Shown piece by piece: positions 45,802 through 54,564 of a stretch of DNA of 64,000 bases. Position numbers and translations under genes: made by a program. The notes under the pieces are model-generated. The model did not search any database. It was not told the origin of the DNA and worked only from the letters and a program-made list of their open reading frames with translations. Numbering within the stretch: the stretch's first letter is position 1; every line of letters begins with the position of its first letter. This stretch comes from Candidatus Gracilibacteria bacterium GN02-873 (GTDB taxonomy: Bacteria; Patescibacteriota; Gracilibacteria; BD1-5; UBA2023), in NCBI GenBank assembly GCA_003260345.1, contig MORC01000002.1, positions 117,284 to 181,283 on the forward strand, in the 5' to 3' direction.

Positions 45802-46425
45802 TTAGTAATTGTTTTCTACATAAGCCCAACATCATTCAATGAATGACTGAGAATTTCACCCACAATCATCAATATCATCAATTCATTTTTCTTCTGCCCA
45901 ATCATATCATGCTCGATGACCTGAACAATTAAAGGCGTTACAAGAATATCATCAAAAATATCTGGGTTCTATTTGTATTACATCAATAGTATCAACTCAT
46001 CATTTATATGTTGTACCAATTCTAATATCTGCTGATGAAGGGATAAATCATTTCTCCTTTGTTCCAATAATTTCTACAAAAATAAACTTTTTATCAGAAT
46101 CGTTATAATTGTAATATACCTCTGTTCATGCTGGTATAGAAGTGATAATTTCAGAGTTTAAAGATTTCGATGAATAGAGATATGTATCAGAATAAATAGT
46201 TCATTCATCTCTTAATTCTTCATAATCTTGTTCAACTTCTTTAGTGATATTATTGGTATTAATATAAATTCCAGAATCATTTGTTATAATATAGTTTTCT
46301 GATGAGTAATTACTTGTGGTAATTGACGCATTATTGTAATTTATAAATTTTACAATTCCAAGAATAAACAAGATAACTATAGAAAGCTTTGCCCAATAAA
46401 CAATATTTTTTCATTCAGTACTCAT
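45802..46425 (-). CDS. Membrane-anchored SH3-like protein
   Basis: 207 residues, fully open only under code 25 with 12 UGA-Gly codons. N-terminal anchor (8-28), then a polar region and an SH3b-like pattern (SLNSEIITSIPAGTEVYYNYND...FVEIIGTKEKGFIPSSADI). The C-terminus has several Cys and ends CWAYVENNY. Function unknown. Starts 3 nt after the ImmA gene. Confidence 0.7.
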
Positions 46426-46428
46426 CTT

Positions 46429-46824
46429 CTAAAAAATTTTAGGCAAATTAAAAACCTCACAAATTCGTGTTTGCATCGTTTCCACAGAAACTCAAAAATG
46501 ACTTGCAAGAATTGAAGCGTCTGCTACTCATTCATTCTCTTCAATAAGAGAAACAAGATCATCGGCATTTATCAAAAATTCTCGTCCAGAGATGTCTGCC
46601 AATTGCTCATCATATTTAGATACATGAATATTGTCTGCTGTATCTGTGAGAATATGTCAGATTTCGTGAGCCAAAACTTCTCGTTCCTTAATAAAATCTA
46701 ATCACTTTTTTAAACCAATATAAAAATTTTCACCCATTTTTGAGCAAATTCCATCAATCGCAGAAAAATTGTATCGGTTGAGAATGATCCCGTTCTCAGA
46801 GCAATAAGAATAAGGACAAGGCAT
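46429..46824 (-). CDS. ImmA/IrrE family metallopeptidase
   Basis: 131 residues. Zinc site LAHEI[UGA]HILTDTADN: the HExGH glycine is encoded by UGA, giving HEIGH as in ImmA. E-LADISGREFLI follows as the third ligand region, and a helix-turn-helix-like tail ends the protein. ImmA proteases cleave the phage repressor on induction (established for ICEBs1). The XRE repressor gene lies just upstream. Four UGA codons in all. Confidence 0.88.
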
Positions 46825-46847
46825 AATGTGACGGCGTAAAAATTAAA

Positions 46848-47219
46848 TTAAGAGTTCTCTTGTTCTTTTTTTTGTATATCGCGAATAAATTTTATAACAT
46901 CGCGAATCGCGGACTCAGAAAGTCAGAATTGGGACTTGAGAGCGAAGGAAAATCCTGCTCAGTATTCTTGTTCGATAGCCTCAAACATAGAAGAGATGAG
47001 CATATCTTTAATTTGTTTTTCGGGAAGTCAGAGCGCTATTCAAATTTTAGTAAAATTTTCTTCGTTTCATTTTCTTCATCTGGCAAGAGTGGCAGATACA
47101 TTTGATTGTGCTAATCAAGTTCTATCAGCAATTTCTTGTGTGGTCATTCATCTGTTTTCTCTTATTTGAGCCATTTTTCGGCTTACAATATGAGACCAGG
47201 TTGTGTCTAAGTCTTTCAT
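46848..47219 (-). CDS. XRE-family prophage repressor
   Basis: 123 residues. N-terminal helix-turn-helix (MAQIRENRGMTTQEIADRTGLAQSNVSATLARG) then a C-terminal helical tail. Eight UGA-Gly codons, several inside the recognition region. Probable lysogeny repressor, substrate of the adjacent ImmA. Its own promoter and the opposing early promoter carry the 6-N5-6 operators. Confidence 0.85.
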
Positions 47220-47228
47220 ATATAAAAA

Positions 47229-47245
47229 ATATCACATTTTGATAT
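47229..47245. promoter_or_regulatory. Operator 1 (repressor promoter)
   Basis: ATATCA-N5-TGATAT, perfect; overlaps the -10 of the leftward repressor promoter. Confidence 0.75.
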
Positions 47246-47269
47246 TAAATATTTTTTAGAAATTGTCAA
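47242..47269 (-). promoter_or_regulatory. Repressor promoter (leftward)
   Basis: Minus strand TTGACA (plus 47264-47269), 16-bp spacer, TAATAT (plus 47242-47247). Confidence 0.7.
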
Positions 47270-47300
47270 CATAAAAAGTGAACAAAATATGAAAAAATAT

Positions 47301-47328
47301 TTGACTTTATATCAAATTTCGATATACT
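47301..47328 (+). promoter_or_regulatory. Early rightward promoter
   Basis: TTGACT (47301-47306), 16-bp spacer, TATACT (47323-47328). Operator 2 fills the spacer. Confidence 0.72.
47309..47325. promoter_or_regulatory. Operator 2 (early promoter)
   Basis: ATATCA-N5-CGATAT, one mismatch from the palindrome, inside the early promoter. Confidence 0.7.
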
Positions 47329-47539
47329 GGAAATACATCAATGAGAGATACAAAAAATTCTCTCTGGGCGTCCTAAGCCACACGCACATCACTCAATGTA
47401 GGCAACGCAATAATGAGAAAATCGCAAATTTCGCTTATTATGGGAAGACTCGAAAGACTCAGTACCAGAAGACCGATAACCGATAGAAAGTACTCGTATA
47501 TGTGGGAGAATTAAACACAATTTTTTATTACATTAAATA

Positions 47540-47556
47540 ATATCGATTATTGATAT
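47540..47556. promoter_or_regulatory. Operator 3
   Basis: ATATCG-N5-TGATAT with flanking symmetry (AATA/TATT); about 210 bp downstream of the early promoter. Confidence 0.6.
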
Positions 47557-47672
47557 TATTTATATAAATATTTTACAAAAATAAAAATCCCCCAACACAA
47601 CTGGGGAATTCAAAATCTTCGCAAAAAGATTACAAAAATTCTATTCAATTTTTATAAAATTGCAAGTTATGT

Positions 47673-47825
47673 TTGAAAAAAAGAAAACAACTTCTCAAAA
47701 TTTGGAGATCATATCCAAATTTTTATACACTCAGAGATTTGTGTGATACTATTTCTGATTGTGGAATGGATGAAGCAATAGATTGGCAACAAAATAATCT
47801 TGATGAATATGAATACTGGAACTAA
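47673..47825 (+). CDS. Possible small early protein
   Basis: 50 residues if it starts at TTG 47673: basic start KKRKQLLKIW, then YTLRDLCDTISDCGMDEAIDWQQNNLDEYEYWN. A rival ATG frame at 47669-47797 gives 42 residues with three UGA-Gly. The acidic, ordered composition favours the first reading. No family recognised. Confidence 0.4.
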   Translation: MKKRKQLLKIWRSYPNFYTLRDLCDTISDCGMDEAIDWQQNNLDEYEYWN

Positions 47826-47991
47826 TACACATAATGGAATATATATTGAGATAGAGCCGTGACTTTTTCTCTATCGTAACACTGAACATCTTCAGTTAAC
47901 AACTGAAGAAATTAAAGAAAAAATCCATGAATCTATTTGCGGATTTGAGCCACTTATTGATATTTTTACGCATTATGCCCGAAATCACTAA
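47809..47991 (+). CDS. Small early phage protein
   Basis: 60 residues: MNTGTNTHNGIYIEIEP[G]LFLYRNTEHLQLTTEEIKEKI...FTHYARNH. One UGA. Overlaps its neighbours slightly, as is common for phage early genes. No family recognised. Confidence 0.5.
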
Positions 47992-48130
47992 CCCTTGTGC
48001 TTGGATGTGGATTATTCTTTTCTCTGCATTTATGATATATGTTTTTATTATTTCTCCAATTATAGATTATGCCAACAAGAAATTATTCCCAAGTCGTAAA
48101 ACTCGCATACGACATTTTCAAGACTTTTAG
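47975..48130 (+). CDS. Small phage membrane protein
   Basis: 51 residues: MPEITNPCAWMWIILFSAFMIYVFIISPII then a basic tail ending FQDF. One transmembrane helix. Overlaps the preceding gene by 17 nt and the next by 62 nt, so at least one of the three overlapping frames may be spurious. Confidence 0.45.
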   Translation: MPEITNPCAWMWIILFSAFMIYVFIISPIIDYANKKLFPSRKTRIRHFQDF

Positions 48131-48212
48131 AGGCCTTATTTCTCGCGAAGGTGCCTTGAAGCAAGCGAGATTATCACAAAAATTTGCGAAAAATCTCATT
48201 TATAATCAATAA
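48069..48212 (+). CDS. Small basic phage protein
   Basis: 47 residues: MPTRNYSQVVKLAYDIFKTFRGLISREGALKQARLSQKFAKNLIYNQ. Basic and amphipathic, no UGA. Possibly DNA-binding, judged only from charge. No family recognised. Confidence 0.45.
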   Translation: MPTRNYSQVVKLAYDIFKTFRGLISREGALKQARLSQKFAKNLIYNQ

Positions 48213-48248
48213 ATTAATAATTTAATTCTTTTTTTAACTTTTACAATT

Positions 48249-48828
48249 ATGACAACTTTTGACTTTCTCCCTGAAAACTATGAACTTCCTACATCAACTG
48301 GCGGAAATTATATGAAAATTCAAGATGGAAATAATAAATTTCGCATTCTCGCAAAACCAGTAGTTGGTTGGATCTACTGGGAACACCAAAACACTGATGA
48401 AAAAGGGCGACCAATACGCTTACATTACACGGATGAAGCACGTAAGGAAGCGTACGAAAAAGCAAAGCTCAACCCCAAAAAAGAAGACCAAAGCGTGAAA
48501 CATTTTTGGGCTATGAAAGTGTATAACTATGAAACTGATAGCGTACAAATCCTTGAAATTACACAAAAAAGCCTTATGCAAGATATTGTTAACTATGCTA
48601 AGGATGAAAACTGGTGAAGCCCTACCAAATATGATATCAACATTAAAAAAGAATGAAAAGGACTTGATACAAAATATACTTTTATGCCAATTCCGAAAAA
48701 ACCACTTTCTGACGAAATCCAGGCAAAAGTAATAGAAAAATATGTGAACCTGGAAGCATTATTTTATGGTGCTGATCCGTTTGATAAAGATTGGAATGGA
48801 GTTCAGGATGCAGATATTCCATTTTAAA
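48249..48828 (+). CDS. Phage single-stranded DNA-binding-like protein (apparent frameshift)
   Basis: About 192 residues if joined. Body: NYMKIQDGNNKFRILAKP, GWIYWEHQNTDEKGRP, then KDENW[G]SPTKYDINIKKE[G]KGLDTKYTF, like phage ssDNA-binding proteins. The zero frame reads CCG TTT TGA TAA and stops at 48788. Skipping one T of the TTTT run gives PFDKDWNGVQDADIPF and TAA at 48828, an acidic DIPF tip like that of SSB proteins. Either a real +1 frameshift or a one-base sequence error. Confidence 0.7.
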
Positions 48829-48843
48829 AGTATTTTTTAAATA

Positions 48844-49233
48844 ATGTCAAAAATATACTACTGGAACGGCACAAACTTCCCACAATGAAGCCCACCCTCT
48901 TGATTTTATAAGCAACAAGAAAAACCCAGAAACCTACAACAAAACGCACTCTACTGGGTTTTGCTTTCTTGGGTGGCGGACGAAACAGGAAATGACAAGG
49001 ATTTTTTACATGAGCTCATGAAAAAGAAATTTCTTGCAAAAAAGAAACTTGTAAAACTGTGAAAATCGCGAAATTTCGCGGTCAAAATTCTCTCGACGAC
49101 CAAATTGTCGCAAAAAGATTTTGCACGCTATTTTGAACGGGTCGAATGATTTTTTGCAACATATTGATATGCACTCCCGCCGCACAACTCACAAGAATTT
49201 CAGTCTCTTTGTGAGACTTATAAATTTTTATAA
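48844..49233 (+). CDS. NinB-like phage recombination protein
   Basis: 129 residues with five UGA-Gly. Pattern NALYWVLLSWVADETGNDKDFLHELMKKKFLAKKKL...ILSTTKLSQKDFARYFERVEGFFATYGYALP, which fits NinB/Orf-type recombination mediators by eye: a helix, a STTKL strand and a final LP segment. Such proteins load recombinases on ssDNA. Follows the SSB-like gene, a usual neighbour. Confidence 0.65.
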
Positions 49234-49249
49234 CTATTTTTCAACAATT

Positions 49250-49639
49250 ATGTCAAATCTTATTACTCTCGGAAAATCACTTGAAGAACAAGTAGAAACT
49301 GCTATTGCACAAGGCGATGGTGTAAATGTATTTTTATTTTTCCAATATTTTGAAAAAGTAGCAAAAAAATACAAAGAACAAACCAAAGAACTTGCTGTGA
49401 ACTATTGGCAAGAAAATAAAGAATTGCCACATAATTTCACGATGAAAGAACAAAATCGCAAATCATACGATTTTGCTCAAGATCCGAAATGGCAACTTCT
49501 CAAATCGCACCTTGATGCACGAGAAAAAGTACTCAAAGAATCTGCGGAAGTGAAGCAGGATTATTTTGATATCGATGGCGAAATCGTGCCAAAAGTTCCA
49601 GTAAAAAATACAGCAATTTATTCTTTTTCTCAAAAATAA
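49250..49639 (+). CDS. Hypothetical phage protein
   Basis: 129 residues, mixed charge: MSNLITLGKSLEEQVETAIAQGDGVNVFLFFQYFEKVAKKYKEQ. No UGA. Helical first half, then DAREKVLKESAEVKQDYFDIDGEIVPKVPVKNTAIYSFSQK. No family I can name with confidence. Ends the first early block, followed by a terminator. Confidence 0.65.
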   Translation: MSNLITLGKSLEEQVETAIAQGDGVNVFLFFQYFEKVAKKYKEQTKELAVNYWQENKELPHNFTMKEQNRKSYDFAQDPKWQLLKSHLDAREKVLKESAEVKQDYFDIDGEIVPKVPVKNTAIYSFSQK

Positions 49640-49653
49640 AGCTTTAACCTCAT

Positions 49654-49688
49654 AACCCAAAATGGTCAGATTTTGGGTTTTATTTTTT
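49654..49688 (+). terminator. Early terminator
   Basis: AACCCAAAAT-GGTCAG-ATTTTGGGTTT hairpin with U run. Confidence 0.82.
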
Positions 49689-49699
49689 AAAAAAATCTT

Positions 49700-49858
49700 A
49701 TGAAAATAAATACAAATCTCATCAATGAAATTTTCCCAGAAACTTTTGATTATCTGGATGAAAATTGCATCAAAAAAGCAATAAAAAATTATTGCACAAA
49801 ACACAAAATAAACCACCTTGAAAAGGAAATTTTTGAGGAATTAAAAGAAATTTTATAA
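49700..49858 (+). CDS. Small phage protein
   Basis: 52 residues: MKINTNLINEIFPETFDYLDENCIKKAIKNYCTKHKINHLEKEIFEELKEIL. Helical, two Cys, no UGA. No family recognised. Confidence 0.5.
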   Translation: MKINTNLINEIFPETFDYLDENCIKKAIKNYCTKHKINHLEKEIFEELKEIL

Positions 49859-49867
49859 AAAATTTTT

Positions 49868-50092
49868 ATGAAAAACAAGAAACTTCCACCAGCATATAAG
49901 ATTGTTAGATCGCATTGAAGCGGGTCGTTTACTATGCTTGCAGAATATATGAATCGAAGTAAATCGAATATCTGTCAAACCCTCAGAAAAAATAGATTGC
50001 ATTACAATAATCAAGTTAGTTATACTAATGCCATTAACTGATGTTTCAATAAAAATTATGAAATAGAAGATTTATTTCCTACTATCAAATAG
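49868..50092 (+). CDS. Small phage DNA-binding-like protein
   Basis: 74 residues with two UGA-Gly: MKNKKLPPAYKIVRSH[G]SGSFTMLAEYMNRSKSNICQTLRKNRLHYNN. The FTMLAEYMNRSKSNICQTLRKN segment looks like a helix-turn-helix. Possible regulator; no family named. Confidence 0.55.
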
Positions 50093-50094
50093 TT

Positions 50095-50859
50095 ATGGCT
50101 AAAATTAAAAAAATATGATTCCGTCCTTGAGTTATACCAGCACATATTCTTAATGCCCCAGAATTATCAATGAAGGCTAAATGAATTTATGTTTGGCTTC
50201 AACAAAAACAAGATAATTATGCTTTTTCTGTTGAAAGCATTGTACAATACTCAAAAGATGGCAAAGCATCAATTCATCAATGAATGAAAGAATTGGAAGA
50301 TTTATGATTATTGGTGCGAACAAAATTTAAAAATGAATTAGGTCAATGGGATGTGGAATACGAAATTTTTGAAGACATAAACCATAGCCGAAAAACAGCA
50401 ACGGAACAAAAGTCAGAAAATTCTGATTGAGAAAAAGAAAATCAGGATTCAAGCCGTGTCCGAAAATCAGATATAGCACCGTGTCCGATTTACCGTGACG
50501 GAAAATCGGCAAATAATATAGTATATAATAATATATATTATAATTATATAAATAATATACTACATTCTTGAGATTTAAAAATTTCCGAAAAAACTAAAGA
50601 AAAAATTTCTGAATTTATTTCTTATCGAAAAGAAAAGAAATCTAAACTTACAGAACGCTCTATACTTGCAATTATTAAAAAAGCTGAACAATATGGCGAA
50701 GAAAAAACCATTGAAACCATTGATCGCACGATAGAAAATGGCTGGCAAGGGCTTTTTTGGGAAAAAACAGAAAAATCAGGCAATTTTTTCAGAAAATCCG
50801 CAAGAAATGCACTCACAGAGAATAAAGACTATTCCAATAACCGCTTTGCCTTATGATAG
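50095..50859 (+). CDS. Phage replication initiator (winged helix, origin inside gene)
   Basis: 254 residues with eight UGA-Gly. N-terminal winged helix (IPAHILNAPELSMKAKGIYVWLQQKQ...SIVQYSKDGKASIHQGMKELEDLGLLVRTKF) as in phage O/DnaD-like initiators, a variable middle, and a C-terminal DnaD-like helical part (TIETIDRTIENGWQGLFWEK). The middle codes for short repeats and a very AT-rich block (50452-50565) that could be the origin, as in lambda O. The next gene is a DnaC-like loader overlapping by 7 nt. Confidence 0.78.
50452..50565. other. Candidate phage replication origin
   Basis: Inside the initiator gene: three related short motifs, CCGTGTCCGA (50455), CCGTGTCCGA (50480) and CCGTGACGGA (50493), followed by about 55 bp of nearly pure A/T (50510-50565). 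Iteron-like sites plus an AT-rich unwinding block is the lambda-type arrangement. Confidence 0.55.
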
Positions 50860-51374
50860 AAATCGACAAACATAATCATAAAACCATTGAAAAACTCAAA
50901 GAAATCAAGCAAAATGGATTTCAAACAATTCTGCTTATGTGATGAGTTGGTGTTGGGAAAACATTTTTGGCTCGAAATATTTTCGGCGGTTACTTCATTG
51001 ATGAGCCACAATTCAAACAAGAAATCGTTGCAGGAAATGCAAGACTTCGCAATCCAGAAGAATGGAATTGCTCCATTGATAAATTCCCACTGGAAGCTCT
51101 TACAAAGCACAAACAAGTGATCTATGATGATATCGGGTCAGTTGATTGTAATGAAACTTATATCGAAAAAACGCTTTATTGGCTCAATGAACGAGCCAAA
51201 AAGAAAACAGAAAAGGGAAATCCTTTCAGAACCATTATCACAACCAACCTCACACTGGATGAACTGGAAAAGCGAGAAAAAAGAATTTTTTCAAGAATTA
51301 TGGAAAATTGCTTGATTATAACGCTTTCTTGACCAGACAGACGAGAGAAAAACACAAAATCTATAGTTTTATAA
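50853..51374 (+). CDS. DnaC-like helicase loader ATPase
   Basis: 173 residues. Walker A M[G][G]VGVGKT, where the first two glycines are consecutive UGA codons; Walker B VIYDDIG; sensor 1 IITTNLT; arginine-finger region KRIFSRIM. AAA+ loader for replicative helicase (DnaC/IstB family). Overlaps the initiator stop (TTATGATAG). Only three UGA in all. Confidence 0.88.
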
Positions 51375-51400
51375 CCACAATTAAGTGGTTTTTTATTTCC
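51372..51400 (+). terminator. Terminator after helicase loader
   Basis: AACCAC-AATTAA-GTGGTTTTTTA hairpin, 1 nt past the stop. Confidence 0.75.
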
Positions 51401-51410
51401 CAAAATTTTT

Positions 51411-51830
51411 ATGACAACTACCAAAAAAATCCGCTGAACAGGTGAACTCTTGCCACGATTGCGGAGTTTTCTCCTGTACAACTCAATCCCATTCCGACAA
51501 CTCAATCTGAGTGGTGCGCATACAGGATTTACGAACGATCGATGTGTCTTCGTGGCAAAATCCAAAGTATGGCGTGACCAAGTCTCCACACAAAAAATTC
51601 TCGTACAAAAATCTATAGAAAAAGCGCGCTGGATTATTTTTTATATTCCCAATACAGGTATTCTCGTATTTGATCCTAAGACTATCTTTGACAATTCGTG
51701 GCAAAATAAGCGAGGCGATGAATTTATGTTGAACATCCATACAAAATTTGGACGCTGGCTCTCAGTAGACGAACTCAAACATCTCAAGCCACTTCAGTAT
51801 GACCTTACTTCCCAATTAACCATTGCGTAA
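51411..51830 (+). CDS. Hypothetical phage protein
   Basis: 139 residues, one UGA near the N-terminus (KKIR[G]TGELLPRLRSFLLYNSIPF). Beta-rich middle (RWIIFYIPNTGILVFDPKTIF). Less AT-rich codon use than its neighbours. No family recognised. Followed by the 69-residue gene after 1 nt. Confidence 0.6.
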
Positions 51831-51831
51831 T

Positions 51832-52041
51832 ATGCTTTCATCCGCAGAAATCCTCACTGAAATTCTGGAAAAATACCCATTCGTGGAAATCGCCGAACTA
51901 AAAAATGCTACAGATAATCAGCTGATGGCGATGAGTAGTAAGGCAGGTGATAACATCTTCACTCAGTATGGAATTGCGAAAAAATGGGAAGAACGCGAAC
52001 GCAAAGAGCGCGCAAAAAGATTTTTCCAAAAAAATCGCTAA
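51832..52041 (+). CDS. Small phage protein
   Basis: 69 residues: MLSSAEILTEILEKYPFVEIAELKNATDNQLMAM...KKWEERERKERAKRFFQKNR. Helical with a strongly basic end. Starts 1 nt after the previous stop, so translationally coupled. No family recognised. Confidence 0.6.
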   Translation: MLSSAEILTEILEKYPFVEIAELKNATDNQLMAMSSKAGDNIFTQYGIAKKWEERERKERAKRFFQKNR

Positions 52042-52063
52042 TTTTTTTATTAAAATTTAAATT

Positions 52064-52447
52064 ATGACAGATTTAGAAAAATATTTTACTAATTATCAGA
52101 ACATTGCCAGCCCTCAAGTGGCAGAAATGACGCCAGAAGAGTTCATTGACGCAGTTGAGCCTGCTCAAGAAAACCGAATTCCTATTTTTAAAAAAATCCA
52201 TTGTAAAGATGGCTTCTCCATGTCAGTACAAGCATCACATTCTCATTATTGTTTTCCGCGTATAACCATTTATTCAAAACATTCATTTTATTATTCAAAG
52301 ATGGAAGTTGGTTTTCCATCAGAAGTGGAAGAATTGCTTCTTCCATTCGCCGAAAACAAAGAAAAGCCAACAGAAACTGTCTATCCGTATGTGCCGGTCA
52401 CCATTATCGAGCAAGTAATACAGAAGCACGGAGGAATTCAGTTTTAA
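52064..52447 (+). CDS. Hypothetical phage protein
   Basis: 127 residues: MTDLEKYFTNYQNIASPQVAEMTPEEFI, then a His/Tyr-rich beta segment (QASHSHYCFPRITIYSKHSFYYSKMEVGFPSE) and VTIIEQVIQKHGGIQF. No UGA. I recall a KMEVGFPS-E/VI-KHGG pattern in phage proteins of unknown function. Confidence 0.62.
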   Translation: MTDLEKYFTNYQNIASPQVAEMTPEEFIDAVEPAQENRIPIFKKIHCKDGFSMSVQASHSHYCFPRITIYSKHSFYYSKMEVGFPSEVEELLLPFAENKEKPTETVYPYVPVTIIEQVIQKHGGIQF

Positions 52448-52469
52448 TTTTTAATTCAAAAATCGCTTT

Positions 52470-53306
52470 ATGAAAAATTTAAATATCAATATCAAATCAA
52501 TTATTTTATTTTTCCTCGCTATTCTCGCGCTTGGTGCAATTTTTTCTCTGTTTCCGAACAAACACTCGTCGGAGAAATTCAACGCAGAAAAAACGGCCTT
52601 GGAAGAAAGAATTACAGAAAATAGAAAAATCCGCGAAGAAAATCGCAAGATACAAGAAGAAACTTATAAGGCTTGGAAGGCACAAGACGCTGAATTGGAA
52701 AGCCAAATCAACGCCGATAAAGAAAAACTCAAAGCCCTTGAAGTACTTACTGGCGAAAAATCCTCATTTCTGGAATTTGTGCCAAAAGCACAGGCGTATG
52801 AAAATATCTGAACGGCAAGCAGCACGCCAGCAAGTGCTGAACCCTGATACCACCAAATTCAGTGTGCAATAGGAACTGGCTCTCATGATGTCCGCCATCT
52901 TGCTAAAAATTATCCTGGTGTGGCTGGTTGGAAAAATAATAATCCAAGCGGTATTACACTTGGCTCAAAAGCACTTGAAAAAACATTTGATGATGCGGGA
53001 ATAAAGTGGTTCGTGTGAACGGCACGACCAAAAAACGAAGGCTCACATTATTACGGATTTCCAGACTTGGAAAATGGAATGAAGGCAAAATTACTCATTA
53101 TTCGTCGTAGTTATAAAAATTCAACCATTTCGTCGTATTTAACAAAATGGTGAACTGATGATATTGTAACAGAAATTCGGAAATCTCGAACCATTGGAAG
53201 TCTATCAGATAGTGAACTCATTTCGCTCATAAAACCTCAAATCCGTAAGGAATCTGGAAAAGATTTTACGGATTTTATTTTTGAAAAAGTTTTAATTTGT
53301 AAATAA
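52470..53306 (+). CDS. Membrane-anchored phage protein, possible wall-active domain
   Basis: 278 residues. N-terminal helix (9-30), coiled coil (35-90), a linker, then a domain with WKNNNPSGITLG...GSHYYGFPDLENGMKAKLLIIRRSYKNSTISSYLTKW. The NNPSGI / FPDLENG / YLTKW pattern resembles the RNPGNI-type lysozyme-like domains of phage structural or lysis proteins. UGA at 52809, 52845, 53016 and 53151. Candidate endolysin or tail-tip hydrolase. Confidence 0.68.
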
Positions 53307-53314
53307 AAAATTTT

Positions 53315-53542
53315 ATGATTTTACTTATATCACTTACTATTTTTCTCGCCAGTATTGGCTATTTAATTCATGCTCTTTGGATTATGAAAATCGAGGAAAA
53401 ACTCACTAAAATCACCGTGAATCATCACGGAAGAATTAAAAATCTTGAAGAAAAACAAGTGAATTCTTGGGAAAATATTCATGATGAAATTGCTAAAACC
53501 TTTTTTGAGTCTGGGGAAAAAACGGCAGTTTATAAAAAATAA
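53315..53542 (+). CDS. Small membrane protein, possible holin or spanin-like
   Basis: 75 residues: one N-terminal transmembrane helix (MILLISLTIFLASIGYLIHALWIM), then a charged coiled coil. Location after the candidate wall-active gene makes a lysis accessory plausible, but one-TM plus coiled coil is not decisive. Confidence 0.5.
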   Translation: MILLISLTIFLASIGYLIHALWIMKIEEKLTKITVNHHGRIKNLEEKQVNSWENIHDEIAKTFFESGEKTAVYKK

Positions 53543-53544
53543 TT

Positions 53545-53910
53545 ATGCAAAACCTCTCTGAACACAAGCATGCAATTCTCTTTGCTAATTGGCTGAGGGA
53601 AAATAACTACACATTCCATCACTCGCCTAATGAGACTTTTACAAAGTTCCATAATGTCAGGCGAAAAAATACGCTTGAAGGTGTGTCAAAAGGCTTTCCC
53701 GATTATTGTATAATCTTGAAGCGATGAAGTCTTTTATTTATCGAGCTCAAAAAAGAGCGATGAAAAAAATGAGGACTGAATGGTTCAAAAATCTCACCAG
53801 AGCAAGATAATTGGATTTCTCAACTGTGAAATCTTGACAATGTCGGCGCGTATTTCGCTCATGGATTCGAGGAGGCAAAGAGAATTGTGATGGAATGTGA
53901 GAATTTATAA
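53545..53910 (+). CDS. VRR-NUC domain nuclease
   Basis: 121 residues with four UGA-Gly. Core VSKGFPDYCIILKR[G]SLLFIELKKER[G]KK[G]G-NGSKISPEQDNWISQL[G]NLDNVGAYFAHGFEEAKRIV: PD-x-ELK catalytic signature and the Q-x-W and G-x-AYF-HGFEEA ends of VRR-NUC. A Holliday-junction-type nuclease common in phages. Unreadable under code 11. Confidence 0.88.
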
Positions 53911-53927
53911 TTTTTAACTTAATTTTT

Positions 53928-54560
53928 ATGAAAACATATAAACTAATTAAAGACCTTCCTACTTGGAAGGCAGGAGACACATTCATCCTAAAAGAAAATT
54001 GAAATTTATTCTGAAACGAAAATGGAACAGAAGTAATGGTTTACTTTTCTGCAACTATTGAAAAGTTTGATATTCTCAACAATGAAGAATGGTTCGAAGA
54101 AATCCCACAAAAACCAAAGAGTATTTGGGACTTGAAAGAATGAGATGATTTTTGGTTTATTTCTATTAGCAATATTTATAAACATACTATTGATACTTAT
54201 GAATCGTTCGAAATGTGTTATTTAGAGCCTTGAAATGTTTTCTTTACTCAAGAAGAAGCAGAACAAGAACTCAATAAAAGAAAAGCAATTCAAAGAGTGA
54301 GAAAATATTGTTATGAAAATAATATTGAATTATTTTCTGATGAAGAATTAAAAGAGATTTTAAAAAATAATGCAGATGATAATTATTTAAAAATAACACA
54401 TTTTTATAATATTTATTATCATGAACTGGATAAACAATTTTACAGTAGTATTTCAAATTCTAAAAAATATATAGACTATTTTTATTTCAAGGAAATAGAA
54501 GATGTAGAACAAGTCATTAAAAATTGTGAATCTGATTTAAAAATTATTTTTAATGTTTAA
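53928..54560 (+). CDS. Hypothetical phage protein (GDTFILKEN type)
   Basis: 210 residues with four UGA-Gly: YKLIKDLPTWKAGDTFILKEN[G]NLF, TIEKFDILNNEEWFEEIPQKPKSIWDLKE[G]DDFWFI, then LEP[G]NVFFTQEEAEQELNKRKAIQRVRKYCYENN. The blocks look like a repeat-type phage protein seen in several phages; no function is known to me. Asn/Tyr-rich C-terminal third. Confidence 0.68.
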
Positions 54561-54564
54561 TCCT

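Larger units (their letters stand above)
47220..47668. promoter_or_regulatory. Lysogeny control region
   Basis: About 450 bp without a convincing gene. Holds the divergent repressor and early promoters, three operators (47229-47245, 47309-47325, 47540-47556), a hairpin-forming stretch at about 47410-47450, and a minus-oriented terminator-like hairpin at 47586-47610. A short frame from 47341 (11 codons) begins a few nt after the predicted early transcript start and is probably not functional. Confidence 0.7.

Noticed and set aside
47289..47486. 65-residue frame MKKYLTLYQISIYWKY
   Set aside because: It would start upstream of the -35 of the early promoter and cover the operator, with no family resemblance.
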